Positions 16,220 through 24,025 of a stretch of 24,904 nucleotides of DNA are shown piece by piece; positions within the stretch are counted from its first letter, which is position 1; every line of letters begins with the position of its first letter. A model generated the notes under the pieces. It was given only the letters and a program-made list of their open reading frames with translations, was not told the origin of the DNA and searched no databases. A program made the position numbers and the translations under genes. This DNA comes from an uncultured Collinsella sp. (lineage in GTDB: Bacteria > Actinomycetota > Coriobacteriia > Coriobacteriales > Coriobacteriaceae): the NCBI GenBank assembly GCA_937934165.1, contig CALGZX010000088.1:1-24904 (forward strand), written 5' to 3'.

Positions 16220-16243
16220 CGGAAGCCGGAAACACCTCAGCGC

Positions 16244-18043
16244 TTAAAGCCGCTGGCACACCGTAGCCACATGCTGCCCATCAAAACCGAACCCCCAGCG
16301 CATGCGACCCACGCCGGGGCGCGGTACACGGATTTCGTCGATGCCGCCGCGCTCTATGTCGAGTAGCGACTGCACGGCCAGCAATTCCAACCCCAGCGCA
16401 TCCACATCGGGGTCATACATCATATTGATCGTTATAAGCGGGCGCTCGTCCAGCATGCCGATAGTGTCAGCTACGTCGAACACGGCGCCCGTAGGAAAAA
16501 CCTGGATGTCCCAGCGATCCGCGCCACACTTTCGCCTCGAAGCAGGATTGGCATAGCCCGGCAATCCAAAGCAGAGCCCCTGCAAGAGCAGATGATATGG
16601 TAGCGGCTTATCTGGGTCGGTCTCACCGATTCCCGCATCCCCCAGGATGCGGCTTAGCGCCCGCCTCACGGTATCCTCGTTCCCACGGCACAGCCCGTCG
16701 CGAAACGCATCGACGTCTCGAATGTCTTCGGCAGCGCACTCAAACCACTCAACAATTACTAGACGCAAGACCTGGCGAAGCTCTTTATTGGGCAATCGCA
16801 AAACACGGAGGCGATCGCCATGCTCTGGCTCCTCAGTCATATCTGTCGTCAGGAAACCGGACAGATACAGCGCTGTCCACATGCCATCGTCAGGCGAGAC
16901 ATCTGGCTCTGCAGTGCCCAAATAAAGCGGGACCTCAGCGCACCCATGGGCCTCGAGCAAATCAAACAAGACCGAAAGGCGGTCGAGATTCCACCCGGCA
17001 ACTACCCTACTCAGGCAATCGGCATATCCATACAGATCGGCACGCACAGGCGCCGTGCAGCCTCGGTCCAGAAAACTGATCACACGCTCTGGACTCGAGC
17101 AATAGGCCCTGCCAAACCGATACCCCTCGAGCCATTCACGCGCATCATCCAGGTATTCCTCGCGCCCAGCATGATTCAACAGAGCCTGGACCTCGGCATC
17201 CGAAAAGCCGAACCAACGGTCACACCACGTCGAAAGCGGCGTCGACAGACAATACGAGCAGCCGCGCGAAGAAAGCGCCGCTTCGGCAGGACCGGGACAC
17301 TCCCCCATCAGACACGTCAGCCGCAACGAATCGCGCGCAGTGGCAATGGCGTCGAACAGCACGCGATCGAATAGCCCTGCCGGATCGGCGTCGGAAGCGT
17401 CCCTCGCGCTCGCACGGCGAGACCACGCCGCATCGTACCCATCAATGAGCAATACAACCTGCTCATCGCAGGCCATCTCCACCAGCTCAATGAGCACACC
17501 GAGCACCGAGTCAACCTCGTCCGCGCTCGCTACGCCACGCGCAACGCGTTCGATGTGACGCACCTTATCTCGTGCTAAATCCGGAGCCTCCAAAAGCGCC
17601 AGCAGGCGGGCGCACTCGCCCGAAAGAGCATCGCGCACAACGTCGGCAATAGCGGCGCCACGCCTCGCAGCGCAAGAAAAGTCCAGCGATATCACCGGAT
17701 AGCAAGCGTACTCATCCCGATAACGCCCGCCGTCCGCATCCCAAATCTGAGCATCGGCAAACAAAGTCTGACCAGCGCGACCGACCGCTGGACGCTCCAG
17801 AAAAGCCCTGAGCATCGACAGGTTCATACTCTTGCCAAAACCCTCGGGTCGACAGCACAACACAACGGATGCGTCGCAGTCCAGCACGTCGGCAATAAAC
17901 ATGGTCTTGTCGACCAGCGTGCAGCAACCAAGAGCCTCCGCATAGTCGTGCATGCCAATGGGCAAAACTGCATCGTCGACACAGCCAATCAAACGCACGT
18001 CAAAGCCGGCAGCACAACCATTATTTGCCTGTTCAGACACCAA
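16244..18043 (-). CDS. AAA-ATPase-like / PD-(D/E)XK superfamily protein, nuclease part degenerate
   Basis: This is a ~599-residue protein. L-P-I-G-M-H-D-Y-A-E-A-L is followed by V-D-K-T-M-F-I and the family's modified Walker A R-P-E-G-F-G-K-S (residues ~65-72). V-V-L-L-I-D-G-Y-D is Walker B. These mark the AAA-ATPase-like family that is usually fused to a PD-(D/E)XK domain. Near the C-terminus the expected position of that domain has R-W-D-I-Q-V-F-P, but the E-X-K strand reads I-T-I-N-M-M-Y-D, so the nuclease looks inactive. Cellular function is unknown for the family. The start is TTG at 18043 or GTG at 18040, 6-9 bases after GGGGG; the longer frame to 18172 would run into the neighbouring terminator. 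It is convergent with the GlfT2-like gene, 24 bases apart. Confidence 0.72.
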   Translation of the reverse strand: MVSEQANNGCAAGFDVRLIGCVDDAVLPIGMHDYAEALGCCTLVDKTMFIADVLDCDASVVLCCRPEGFGKSMNLSMLRAFLERPAVGRAGQTLFADAQIWDADGGRYRDEYACYPVISLDFSCAARRGAAIADVVRDALSGECARLLALLEAPDLARDKVRHIERVARGVASADEVDSVLGVLIELVEMACDEQVVLLIDGYDAAWSRRASARDASDADPAGLFDRVLFDAIATARDSLRLTCLMGECPGPAEAALSSRGCSYCLSTPLSTWCDRWFGFSDAEVQALLNHAGREEYLDDAREWLEGYRFGRAYCSSPERVISFLDRGCTAPVRADLYGYADCLSRVVAGWNLDRLSVLFDLLEAHGCAEVPLYLGTAEPDVSPDDGMWTALYLSGFLTTDMTEEPEHGDRLRVLRLPNKELRQVLRLVIVEWFECAAEDIRDVDAFRDGLCRGNEDTVRRALSRILGDAGIGETDPDKPLPYHLLLQGLCFGLPGYANPASRRKCGADRWDIQVFPTGAVFDVADTIGMLDERPLITINMMYDPDVDALGLELLAVQSLLDIERGGIDEIRVPRPGVGRMRWGFGFDGQHVATVCQRL

Positions 18044-18173
18044 TACGTTCCCCCTAAATCGCAGCACGACGCCAATTGTAATGACCGCATCGCATGTACC
18101 GATGTCACCGCGCAAACATATCGGGCAACGGTAGCAACAAGAGGCGTGAGGGGGCACAACCAATCGTTGCACA

Positions 18174-18211
18174 ACAAAACGGGGCCCGACGCATTCGCAC
18201 CGGACCCCGTC
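18174..18211 (-). terminator. Intrinsic terminator after the lysozyme-like surface protein gene
   Basis: On the minus strand ACGGGGTCCG and CGGGCCCCGT pair around a ~12-base loop and run into TTTTG. It lies 32 bases past the stop of the surface-protein gene (18243) and ~130 bases before the start of the AAA-ATPase-like gene, so the two are separate transcription units. Confidence 0.75.
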
Positions 18212-18242
18212 CCGATTCTTTAGTTATCTGGCAACCGAGAGG

Positions 18243-20042
18243 CTACTCCTCCGAGCCGTCCTCCCCAGAAGCCTTCTTCTGCTGATCGAGCTTATGCTTA
18301 CCACTTACGATAGACGTAGCGCCCAGTGTGGCCAAGCTCGCGCTGGCAAGGCTCGCCATCACAATCAGATCGCCCGTCTTGGGCATGTTGCCGCCCGAGG
18401 ACTTGGTAGCTGTAGTCGTCGTGGTCGTGGTGGTCACCGTTTTGGAGTCATTTTGCTCCTGATTCTGGTTGTCAGCACCGCTCTTGTCGTCGTCTTCGGA
18501 CTGTTTCTTTTCGTCCTCGGTCTTTTTCTTTTCGCCCTCGGTTTTGCTCTTGTCCTTCTTCTGAGCGGATTTGTCGTCCTTCTCCTCAGAGCTAGAACCC
18601 TTATCGGATTCGGTCTTCTCGGAAGCCTTGTCCTTGGAGTCGCCCTTTGCGGCTTCGGTCTTTTCCGTGGAAGCCTGATCAGAGTTGTCCTTGTTCTGGG
18701 CCGAGCCGTTATTGACGCCAGCCATCAGCGAAGAACCCAGCGTAGAACCAAGCTGCTCGGAGAAAGAAGGCTTCTTGTCCGGCGAAGCAACGGGAGCGTC
18801 CGGCGCCTTATTCGAATCGTCCTTGGAAGCATCGGAATCAGGGGTTGCGTCAGAGCCGGAGCCGTTGTTAGAGCCGGTGTCAACGGACGAATCGCTCGAG
18901 CCGGTAGATGAGTTAGAGGTGTCAGCGCCGGTCGAACCAGAAGCGTCGCTGTCCGTATTGCCGGCAGAGCTTGAAGGCGAATCGCCCGCAGCAGAGCCGT
19001 TCGAATCGGAGCCGTTCGAGGTAGAGCCGTCGTTGGTAGTGCCAACAGCAGAGCCATTACCGTCAGCATCGGTCGAGGGCGCATCCATCCTGTCATCGTT
19101 GGCATCGTCACTCGAGTCGTCATTCGAATCAGGTGTCGGCGAGGGCGCCGGCTTAGGCTCGGGCTGCACGGACGTCGCAGCGGCAGCCTCATCCTCGGCG
19201 ATAAAAACCAAGCAGTCCTTCAGCTCATTTTTATAACGATTCTTCCAGCCCTCATGATACTGGGGCTGACTTGAAAACTTGGTGGCGACATTGTTGACCA
19301 CGCTATTGGAGAGCGCCGTCACAAACTCGCGGTCGGACATATCGTTGGAAAGATTCGCCCAGCGGAAAAAGTCCCTGCAGCCACCAGTGCCGCACATGTT
19401 GGTAATGCTCCACACCATGCCCTTGACGCAATCGGCGCGGCCCGAAATATCAATACCCAGGCCGCTCTTGAGCCACGCCTCGGTCACCGCATAGTACGAG
19501 TTGTACGCATAGGCATCTTGAAGTGCTGAGAACTCAACAGGATCGGTGTTGTAAGCACCCTGGAAAGCCTCCTGCGCGATACGGCCCAGCTCGGTGAGCT
19601 GACCGTTCTCGGACATGGGATTGTTCGCGTTGGAAATCTCGCTGCCGCGATCAATCGCATCCTTGAGCATGCTGTATTTTTCGGGGCTGTAGTTGTAGAC
19701 CTGCTTCATAAACGGAATGAGCGACCAACGGCGGTCGAACTGGTAATAGCCCAGCGCGTTGTAGCCGTCACCATACGAAAAGCCCTGGTTATAGTTGCCA
19801 TGGCTCTCATATTTGGTGAAGTACTTCATCTCGGGAGTCACGTTGACAAACGAAACGCCCTGGACCGACCTCAGCACGCCCGAGAAGGACTGTTGGGTGT
19901 AAAGGCCCTTATCGATATCGGTGGCATCCGAGGCAACGCCCGGCGTGGGCTCCTCGGCAGCGGCGGGTGCCGGCGCGGAAACGGCGCCAAACGAAAGCGC
20001 CAGCGTCAGGCCCGCGACAATAGCAGAATGCTTGGGCTGCAT
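18243..20042 (-). CDS. Secreted lysozyme-like protein with disordered stalk and MPKTG wall-sorting signal
   Basis: This is a 599-residue protein. A signal peptide (residues 1-29, hydrophobic A-G-L-T-L-A-L-S-F, then A-P-A-A-A-E-E) precedes a globular domain to ~285 with Y-E-S-H-G-N-Y-N-Q at 78-86 and N-A-L-G-Y-Y-Q-F-D at 95-103. This pattern recalls lysozyme/transglycosylase folds, with E79 the candidate acid. Next is a ~260-residue stalk, first Ser/Asp/Asn/Gly-rich, then Lys/Glu/Asp-rich, then a Thr run. M-P-K-T-G (553-557) and a hydrophobic helix form a sortase signal. The tail after the helix is long and acidic at its end (E-D-G-S-E-E), unlike the usual short basic tail. The ATG has GGGAGG upstream. 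It probably acts on or is displayed from the cell wall; the activity is inferred. Confidence 0.75.
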   Translation of the reverse strand: MQPKHSAIVAGLTLALSFGAVSAPAPAAAEEPTPGVASDATDIDKGLYTQQSFSGVLRSVQGVSFVNVTPEMKYFTKYESHGNYNQGFSYGDGYNALGYYQFDRRWSLIPFMKQVYNYSPEKYSMLKDAIDRGSEISNANNPMSENGQLTELGRIAQEAFQGAYNTDPVEFSALQDAYAYNSYYAVTEAWLKSGLGIDISGRADCVKGMVWSITNMCGTGGCRDFFRWANLSNDMSDREFVTALSNSVVNNVATKFSSQPQYHEGWKNRYKNELKDCLVFIAEDEAAAATSVQPEPKPAPSPTPDSNDDSSDDANDDRMDAPSTDADGNGSAVGTTNDGSTSNGSDSNGSAAGDSPSSSAGNTDSDASGSTGADTSNSSTGSSDSSVDTGSNNGSGSDATPDSDASKDDSNKAPDAPVASPDKKPSFSEQLGSTLGSSLMAGVNNGSAQNKDNSDQASTEKTEAAKGDSKDKASEKTESDKGSSSEEKDDKSAQKKDKSKTEGEKKKTEDEKKQSEDDDKSGADNQNQEQNDSKTVTTTTTTTTATKSSGGNMPKTGDLIVMASLASASLATLGATSIVSGKHKLDQQKKASGEDGSEE

Positions 20043-20111
20043 AAGATCCTCCCTGCATTGGTGTAGTTAAAGTTCAGTTTGCAAAGATAAAATAAGTATT
20101 GCAGCTCGCCC

Positions 20112-20127
20112 GTTGTTACACAACAAC
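20112..20127. repeat. Small perfect inverted repeat GTTGTT-N4-AACAAC
   Basis: A 6-bp perfect dyad with a 4-base loop lies between the surface-protein gene and the Rrf2 gene, both on the minus strand. It has no T-tract beside it, so it is a weak terminator candidate for the Rrf2 gene or an operator; no further support is visible. Confidence 0.3.
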
Positions 20128-20180
20128 CCCTCGGTAAACGGCAACAACCCTCCGCGAAATCTTAAGGAATTGCGCTCAAC

Positions 20181-20612
20181 CTACAGCTTAATGTCAAAGT
20201 TGATTTCGGGAACGGCGGCTAGGTCGGCCAACGTCACGCCGTCGACGTATTTTTCGATCACGTCGTCCAGACCGCGCCAGAACTTGACGGTCGAGCACAA
20301 ATCGCTGCGGGTGCAGCTGTTGTCGATGCCGTCGCACGCCACGGGCGCCGTGCTGCCCTCGACGGCGCGCAGGATGTCACCCGCACGTACCTCGGAGGGA
20401 TCCTTGGCCATCATGTAGCCGCCGCCCTTGCCGCGCACGCTCTTAAGCAGGCCAGCCTTCATAAGCGGACGAACCAGCTGCTCCAAATACTTTTGCGAGA
20501 TATGCTCGCGGTCGGCAACCTCGCGCAGGGCAATCTTGCCCTCGGCGTCGCCGAGCGCCGCGATATAGATCATCAGCCGGAGGGCATAGCGGCCCTTGGA
20601 AGAAATGAGCAT
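20181..20612 (-). CDS. Rrf2/IscR-family Fe-S-responsive transcription regulator
   Basis: This is a 143-residue Rrf2 protein. M-L-I-S-S-K-G-R-Y-A-L-R opens the winged helix. I-S-Q-K-Y-L-E-Q-L is the recognition-helix region, and V-R-G-K-G-G-G-Y the wing. Three cysteines at 93, 100 and 106 fit the cluster-binding loop of IscR-type members (IscR uses 92, 98, 104). It probably binds a [2Fe-2S] cluster and controls Fe-S assembly genes. The start at 20612 has GGGAGGG just upstream and matches family length; the longer frame to 20690 would cover an operator. It is divergent from sufC with two matched dyads between, which argues for regulation of both genes. It could equally be called SufR- or IscR-like. 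Confidence 0.88.
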   Translation of the reverse strand: MLISSKGRYALRLMIYIAALGDAEGKIALREVADREHISQKYLEQLVRPLMKAGLLKSVRGKGGGYMMAKDPSEVRAGDILRAVEGSTAPVACDGIDNSCTRSDLCSTVKFWRGLDDVIEKYVDGVTLADLAAVPEINFDIKL

Positions 20613-20632
20613 ACCTACCCTCCCATCGCATC

Positions 20633-20663
20633 TGGGACAACATAACCAGGTTTGTTTGTCCCA
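20633..20663. promoter_or_regulatory. Operator dyad 1, probable Rrf2 site
   Basis: TGGGACAA (20633-20640) and TTGTCCCA (20656-20663) form a perfect 8-bp dyad with a 15-base spacer. It lies 21-51 bases upstream of the Rrf2 start codon, where it would cover that gene's promoter. It has the same architecture as the second dyad at 20677-20707. Confidence 0.75.
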
Positions 20664-20676
20664 AATCTTAAGTAAG

Positions 20677-20707
20677 TGGGACAAACACAACAGGTTATTT
20701 TGTCCCA
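20677..20707. promoter_or_regulatory. Operator dyad 2, probable Rrf2 site on the suf side
   Basis: TGGGACAA (20677-20684) and TTGTCCCA (20700-20707) repeat the first dyad exactly, again with a 15-base spacer. The four half-sites start at 20633, 20656, 20677 and 20700, which is 21-23 bases apart, or about two helix turns, so all face the same side of the DNA. Confidence 0.75.
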
Positions 20708-20744
20708 GAATTTGAAAAGTCGAGTGGATTAGTCGGGTTTTCCC

Positions 20745-20772
20745 TTGACTAACGCCGAACCCATAGTAACTT
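20745..20772 (+). promoter_or_regulatory. Candidate suf operon promoter
   Basis: TTGACT (20745-20750) is followed after 16 bases by TAACTT (20767-20772), 65 bases before the sufC ATG. The -35 box is good and the -10 box only moderate. It starts 38 bases beyond operator dyad 2. Confidence 0.4.
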
Positions 20773-20836
20773 TATTCCGAGAAGATTCCTAGGGTTTAGT
20801 ACACCTATGAGTACACCATATACAGAGAGGGACAGC

Positions 20837-21637
20837 ATGAGCGCAAATCCGCTGCTTTCCATCGAAGGTCTGACCGCCTCCGTGGACGAGAAGACCATCC
20901 TCCACAACGTCAACCTTAACGTCGCCGCCGGCGAGACCCACGTGCTGATGGGACCCAACGGCGCCGGCAAGTCCACCCTCGGCCACCTGGTCATGGGCGA
21001 CCCCGTTTACACGGTCAACGACGGCCGCATCGTCTTTGACGGCCAGGACATCACCGAGCTCACCACCGACAAGCGCTCGCGCGCCGGCCTGTTCCTGAGC
21101 TTCCAGGCCCCGGTCGAGATCCCCGGCGTGCCGCTGTCGAGCTTTTTGCGTGCCAGCATCGCTGGCCGCCCCGGCCTGGAGATGAAGGGCAAGGAGTTCC
21201 GCCGTCGCGTCAAGGAGCTCGCGGCCGAGCTCAACATGGACACCGCCTACCTCAACCGTGAGCTGGGCGTGGGCTTCTCGGGCGGCGAGAAAAAGAAGGT
21301 CGAGATGCTCCAGCTTCTGCTGCTGCAGCCCAAGCTCGCCATCCTGGACGAAACCGACTCCGGCCTGGACGTCGACGCCCTTTCCACCGTCAGCCACGGC
21401 ATGGACGCCTACCGCAAGAGCTGCGACGGCTCCATGCTCATCATCACGCACAACACGCGTATCCTGGAGCACCTGGATGTCGACCGCGTCCACGTTATGG
21501 TCAAGGGCCACATCGTACGCGAGGACGACGCCTCGCTGATCCCCTGGATCGACAAGAACGGCTTTGAGACCTTCGAGCGCGAGGCCGCCGAGCAGCGCGC
21601 CCAGGCCGAGTCCGCCGTTGCCGAGCAGCAGGCGTAA
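20837..21637 (+). CDS. sufC: Fe-S cluster assembly ATPase SufC
   Basis: This is a 266-residue ABC-type ATPase of the SufBCD scaffold complex, which builds Fe-S clusters in the cytoplasm. Walker A is G-P-N-G-A-G-K-S-T, the signature is F-S-G-G-E-K-K-K-V-E-M, and Walker B is L-A-I-L-D-E-T-D-S-G-L-D-V-D-A. All three are canonical for SufC. The start ATG at 20837 has GAGAGGG five bases upstream; the in-frame ATG at 20807 would add ten residues not typical of the family. GC-rich codon use with AAG for Lys and GAG for Glu matches the host genes. It is the first gene of the suf operon, 12 bases before sufB. Confidence 0.93.
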   Translation: MSANPLLSIEGLTASVDEKTILHNVNLNVAAGETHVLMGPNGAGKSTLGHLVMGDPVYTVNDGRIVFDGQDITELTTDKRSRAGLFLSFQAPVEIPGVPLSSFLRASIAGRPGLEMKGKEFRRRVKELAAELNMDTAYLNRELGVGFSGGEKKKVEMLQLLLLQPKLAILDETDSGLDVDALSTVSHGMDAYRKSCDGSMLIITHNTRILEHLDVDRVHVMVKGHIVREDDASLIPWIDKNGFETFEREAAEQRAQAESAVAEQQA

Positions 21638-21649
21638 AGGGGCGACGCA

Positions 21650-23062
21650 ATGACCAAGAACCGCACCGAGGTCGCGGACATCGACCGCAGCCTCTACGAC
21701 TTCACCTATGGCGAGGAGGGATTCGAGCGCCTCGACGCCGGCATCACGCCCGACATCGTGCGCGAGATCAGCGCCAAGAAGGACGAGCCGCAGTGGATGC
21801 TCGACCTGCGCTTAAAGTCCCTCGAGATCTTCAATCGTTTTCCCGACCCGACGTGGGGCCCCTCCATCGAGGGCCTGGACATGGACAACATCGTCACCTA
21901 CGTCAAGCCCAACACCGACCAAAAGCACGACTGGGAGTCGGTGCCCGACGACATCAAGAGCACCTTTGAGCGCTTGGGCATCCCCGAGGCCGAGCGCAGC
22001 TACTTGGCGGGCGTCGGCGCGCAGTACGACTCCGAGCTCGTCTACCACAACATGCAGGACACCGCGTCCAAGATGGGCATCGTCTACTCCGGCATCGAGG
22101 AGGCCCTGCACGACCCGCAGTGGGAGCCGCTCATTCACGAGAAGTTTATGACGCTCATCCCGCCCACCGACCACAAGTTTGCGGCCCTGCACGGCGCCGT
22201 GTGGTCGGGCGGCTCGTTTGTCTACGTGCCCAAGGGCACCAAGCTCGATTTCCCGCTGCAGAGCTACTTCCGCCTCAACGCCAAGGGCGCCGGCCAGTTT
22301 GAGCACACGCTCATCATTGTCGAGGACGATGCCGACCTGCACTTTATCGAGGGCTGCTCCGCACCCAAGTACAACGTGGCCAACCTCCACGCCGGCTGCG
22401 TGGAGCTGTACGTCAAGAAAAACGCCAAGCTGCGCTACTCCACCATCGAGAACTGGTCGAAGAACATGTACAACCTCAACACCAAGCGGGCGCTGGTGGA
22501 GGAGGGCGGCGTCATCGAGTGGGTGTCCGGCTCGTTCGGCTCGCACGTCGGCTGCCTGTACCCCATGAGCATCCTCAAGGGCGACGATTCCCGCATGGAG
22601 TTCACCGGCGTGACCTTTGCCGGCGCGGGGCAGGACCTCGACACGGGCGCAAAGGTCGTCCATGTCGGCAAAAACACCAGCAGCTATATGAACACGCGCT
22701 CGATCAGCAAAAGCGGCGGCGTGAGCACCTTCCGCTCGAGCGTCGTGGTGGAAAAGAGCGCAAAGGGCGCGAAAAGCGCGGTTTCCTGCCAGTCGCTGAT
22801 GCTGGACTCCGAGTCCCGTTCCGACACCATCCCCGCAATGGACATCCGCACGAAGGACGCGGCCATCGGCCATGAGGCCAAGATCGGCGCGATCAGCAAC
22901 GAAGCCGTCTTTTATCTGATGAGCCGCGGCATGAGCGAGGAAGACGCGCGCGCGATGATCGTCAGCGGCTTTGCCGACAATGTCTCCAAGGAGCTGCCGG
23001 TGGAGTACGCGGTGGAAATGAACAACCTCATCCGGCTTGAGATGAAGGGCAGCATCGGCTGA
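21650..23062 (+). CDS. sufB: Fe-S cluster assembly scaffold SufB (compositionally mosaic)
   Basis: This is a 470-residue protein of full family length and intact frame. Typical segments are S-G-G-S-F-V-Y-V-P-K-G, F-E-H-T-L-I-I-V-E-D-D-A, G-S-F-G-S-H-V-G-C-L-Y-P and S-A-V-S-C-Q-S-L-M-L-D, the last with C380 as the likely cluster or sulfur site. AAAGGGG precedes the ATG. Codon use is not uniform: in the first ~315 codons Lys is almost always AAG and Glu GAG. In the last ~140 codons AAA and GAA become common and GCG/GCA replace GCC. The change falls at about 22600-22680 in the conserved T-F-A-G-A-G-Q-D-L-D-T-G-A-K region. This may be recombination with a Clostridia-like sufB or an assembly joint. 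Confidence 0.9.
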   Translation: MTKNRTEVADIDRSLYDFTYGEEGFERLDAGITPDIVREISAKKDEPQWMLDLRLKSLEIFNRFPDPTWGPSIEGLDMDNIVTYVKPNTDQKHDWESVPDDIKSTFERLGIPEAERSYLAGVGAQYDSELVYHNMQDTASKMGIVYSGIEEALHDPQWEPLIHEKFMTLIPPTDHKFAALHGAVWSGGSFVYVPKGTKLDFPLQSYFRLNAKGAGQFEHTLIIVEDDADLHFIEGCSAPKYNVANLHAGCVELYVKKNAKLRYSTIENWSKNMYNLNTKRALVEEGGVIEWVSGSFGSHVGCLYPMSILKGDDSRMEFTGVTFAGAGQDLDTGAKVVHVGKNTSSYMNTRSISKSGGVSTFRSSVVVEKSAKGAKSAVSCQSLMLDSESRSDTIPAMDIRTKDAAIGHEAKIGAISNEAVFYLMSRGMSEEDARAMIVSGFADNVSKELPVEYAVEMNNLIRLEMKGSIG

Positions 23063-23080
23063 GCGAAAGGAGCGAACAAT

Positions 23081-24025
23081 ATGGAAAAAACGATTTATGT
23101 CAACCGTCCCGCTTCGCGCACCTGGAACCGTCTCGGCGTGAACGAGGCCGCCGTCCGCTGGGACACGGACGCGGAGGCGCTTCTCTCGAACGAGCGCTTC
23201 ACCGCCGTTTCCGGCGAAAACGCCCCTCTCCGCATCGAGGCTGCGGACGGCGGCGCGGCCTACGGCCGCCGCGTCTATACCGTGACCGCCGAGGCGGGCG
23301 CGGAGCTGACCGTCTTTGAGGTCTGCATCGCCGCGCAGCCCCTTGCCGCGGAGCTCAGGCTCACGGCGGCGGAGGGCGCGCACCTTCGCGTCGTGCAGCT
23401 TCTGAATCCCACGCGGGGCGCGGTGCTGCGCCACGAGTTGAGCGCGCAGCTCGCCGAACACGCGAAGCTCGACCTTATCTCCCTCCAGCTCGGCGACGGC
23501 GCTGTTTACGCCGACCACCAGATCTCCCTTGCGGGCGACGGCGCGGCGCTGCGCGCCGACCTCGGCTACCTCGCCCGCCGGAGCGACACGGCGGACATTG
23601 ATCTGACCGTTGAGCAGCTCGGCAAAAGCACCGTGAGCGAGATCCACGCTTCCGGTGCGCTGATGGAGCGCGCGAAAAAGGTCTTCCGCGGCACCATTGA
23701 CTTCAAGCGCGGCTCCGCCGGCTCGGTCGGCAGCGAAAACGAGACTGTCCTGATCCTCGGCGAGGACGCGGAAAACAAGACCGTCCCCGTCATCCTCTGC
23801 GCCGAGGAGAACGTCGAGGGCAGCCACGGCGCGACCATCGGCGAGCTGGACGCGGACACGCTCTTTTACTTTGCCAGCCGCGGCATCGACCGCGCCGCCG
23901 CCGAAGCCATCCTCGCCCGCGCCGCCGTGGAGCGGCTCGCGCGCATGGCGGAGGACGAAGCCTTTTCCGCGCGCGCCCTCGGCGCGCTCGCGCAGGTCCT
24001 GTGTACGAAGGAGGAACGCGAATGA
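23081..24025 (+). CDS. sufD: Fe-S cluster assembly protein SufD (short, Clostridia-like)
   Basis: This is a 314-residue beta-helix scaffold protein that pairs with SufB and SufC. The start is M-E-K-T-I-Y-V-N-R-P with AAAGGAG upstream. The C-terminal core has the conserved S-H-G-A-T-I-G-E-L-D-A-D-T-L-F-Y-F-A-S-R-G-I, whose His is the counterpart of the essential SufD histidine. The length and the N-terminal R-T-W-N-R-L-G-V-N segment resemble short SufD proteins of Oscillospiraceae-type Firmicutes rather than what I expect for Collinsella (family memory, not a search). Codon style matches the end of sufB and sufS, not sufC. It lies 18 bases after sufB, and its TGA overlaps the sufS ATG. Confidence 0.88.
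   Translation: MEKTIYVNRPASRTWNRLGVNEAAVRWDTDAEALLSNERFTAVSGENAPLRIEAADGGAAYGRRVYTVTAEAGAELTVFEVCIAAQPLAAELRLTAAEGAHLRVVQLLNPTRGAVLRHELSAQLAEHAKLDLISLQLGDGAVYADHQISLAGDGAALRADLGYLARRSDTADIDLTVEQLGKSTVSEIHASGALMERAKKVFRGTIDFKRGSAGSVGSENETVLILGEDAENKTVPVILCAEENVEGSHGATIGELDADTLFYFASRGIDRAAAEAILARAAVERLARMAEDEAFSARALGALAQVLCTKEERE

Noticed and set aside
16220..16243. Terminator between the convergent GlfT2-like and AAA-ATPase-like genes
   Set aside because: The gap is only 24 bases and the nearby CAGCG/CGCTG pairing is short, without a T-tract.
18294..19236. Plus-strand frames rich in Leu/Val or Ser/Glu opposite the surface protein
   Set aside because: They are complements of the low-complexity Ser/Asp and Lys/Glu stalk codons, not genes.
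21812..23827. Minus-strand open frame of 671 codons opposite sufB and sufD
   Set aside because: It is the antisense of conserved suf genes in GC-rich DNA; its composition (Ala, Val, His, Arg, Gly) and lack of domains mark it as a shadow.
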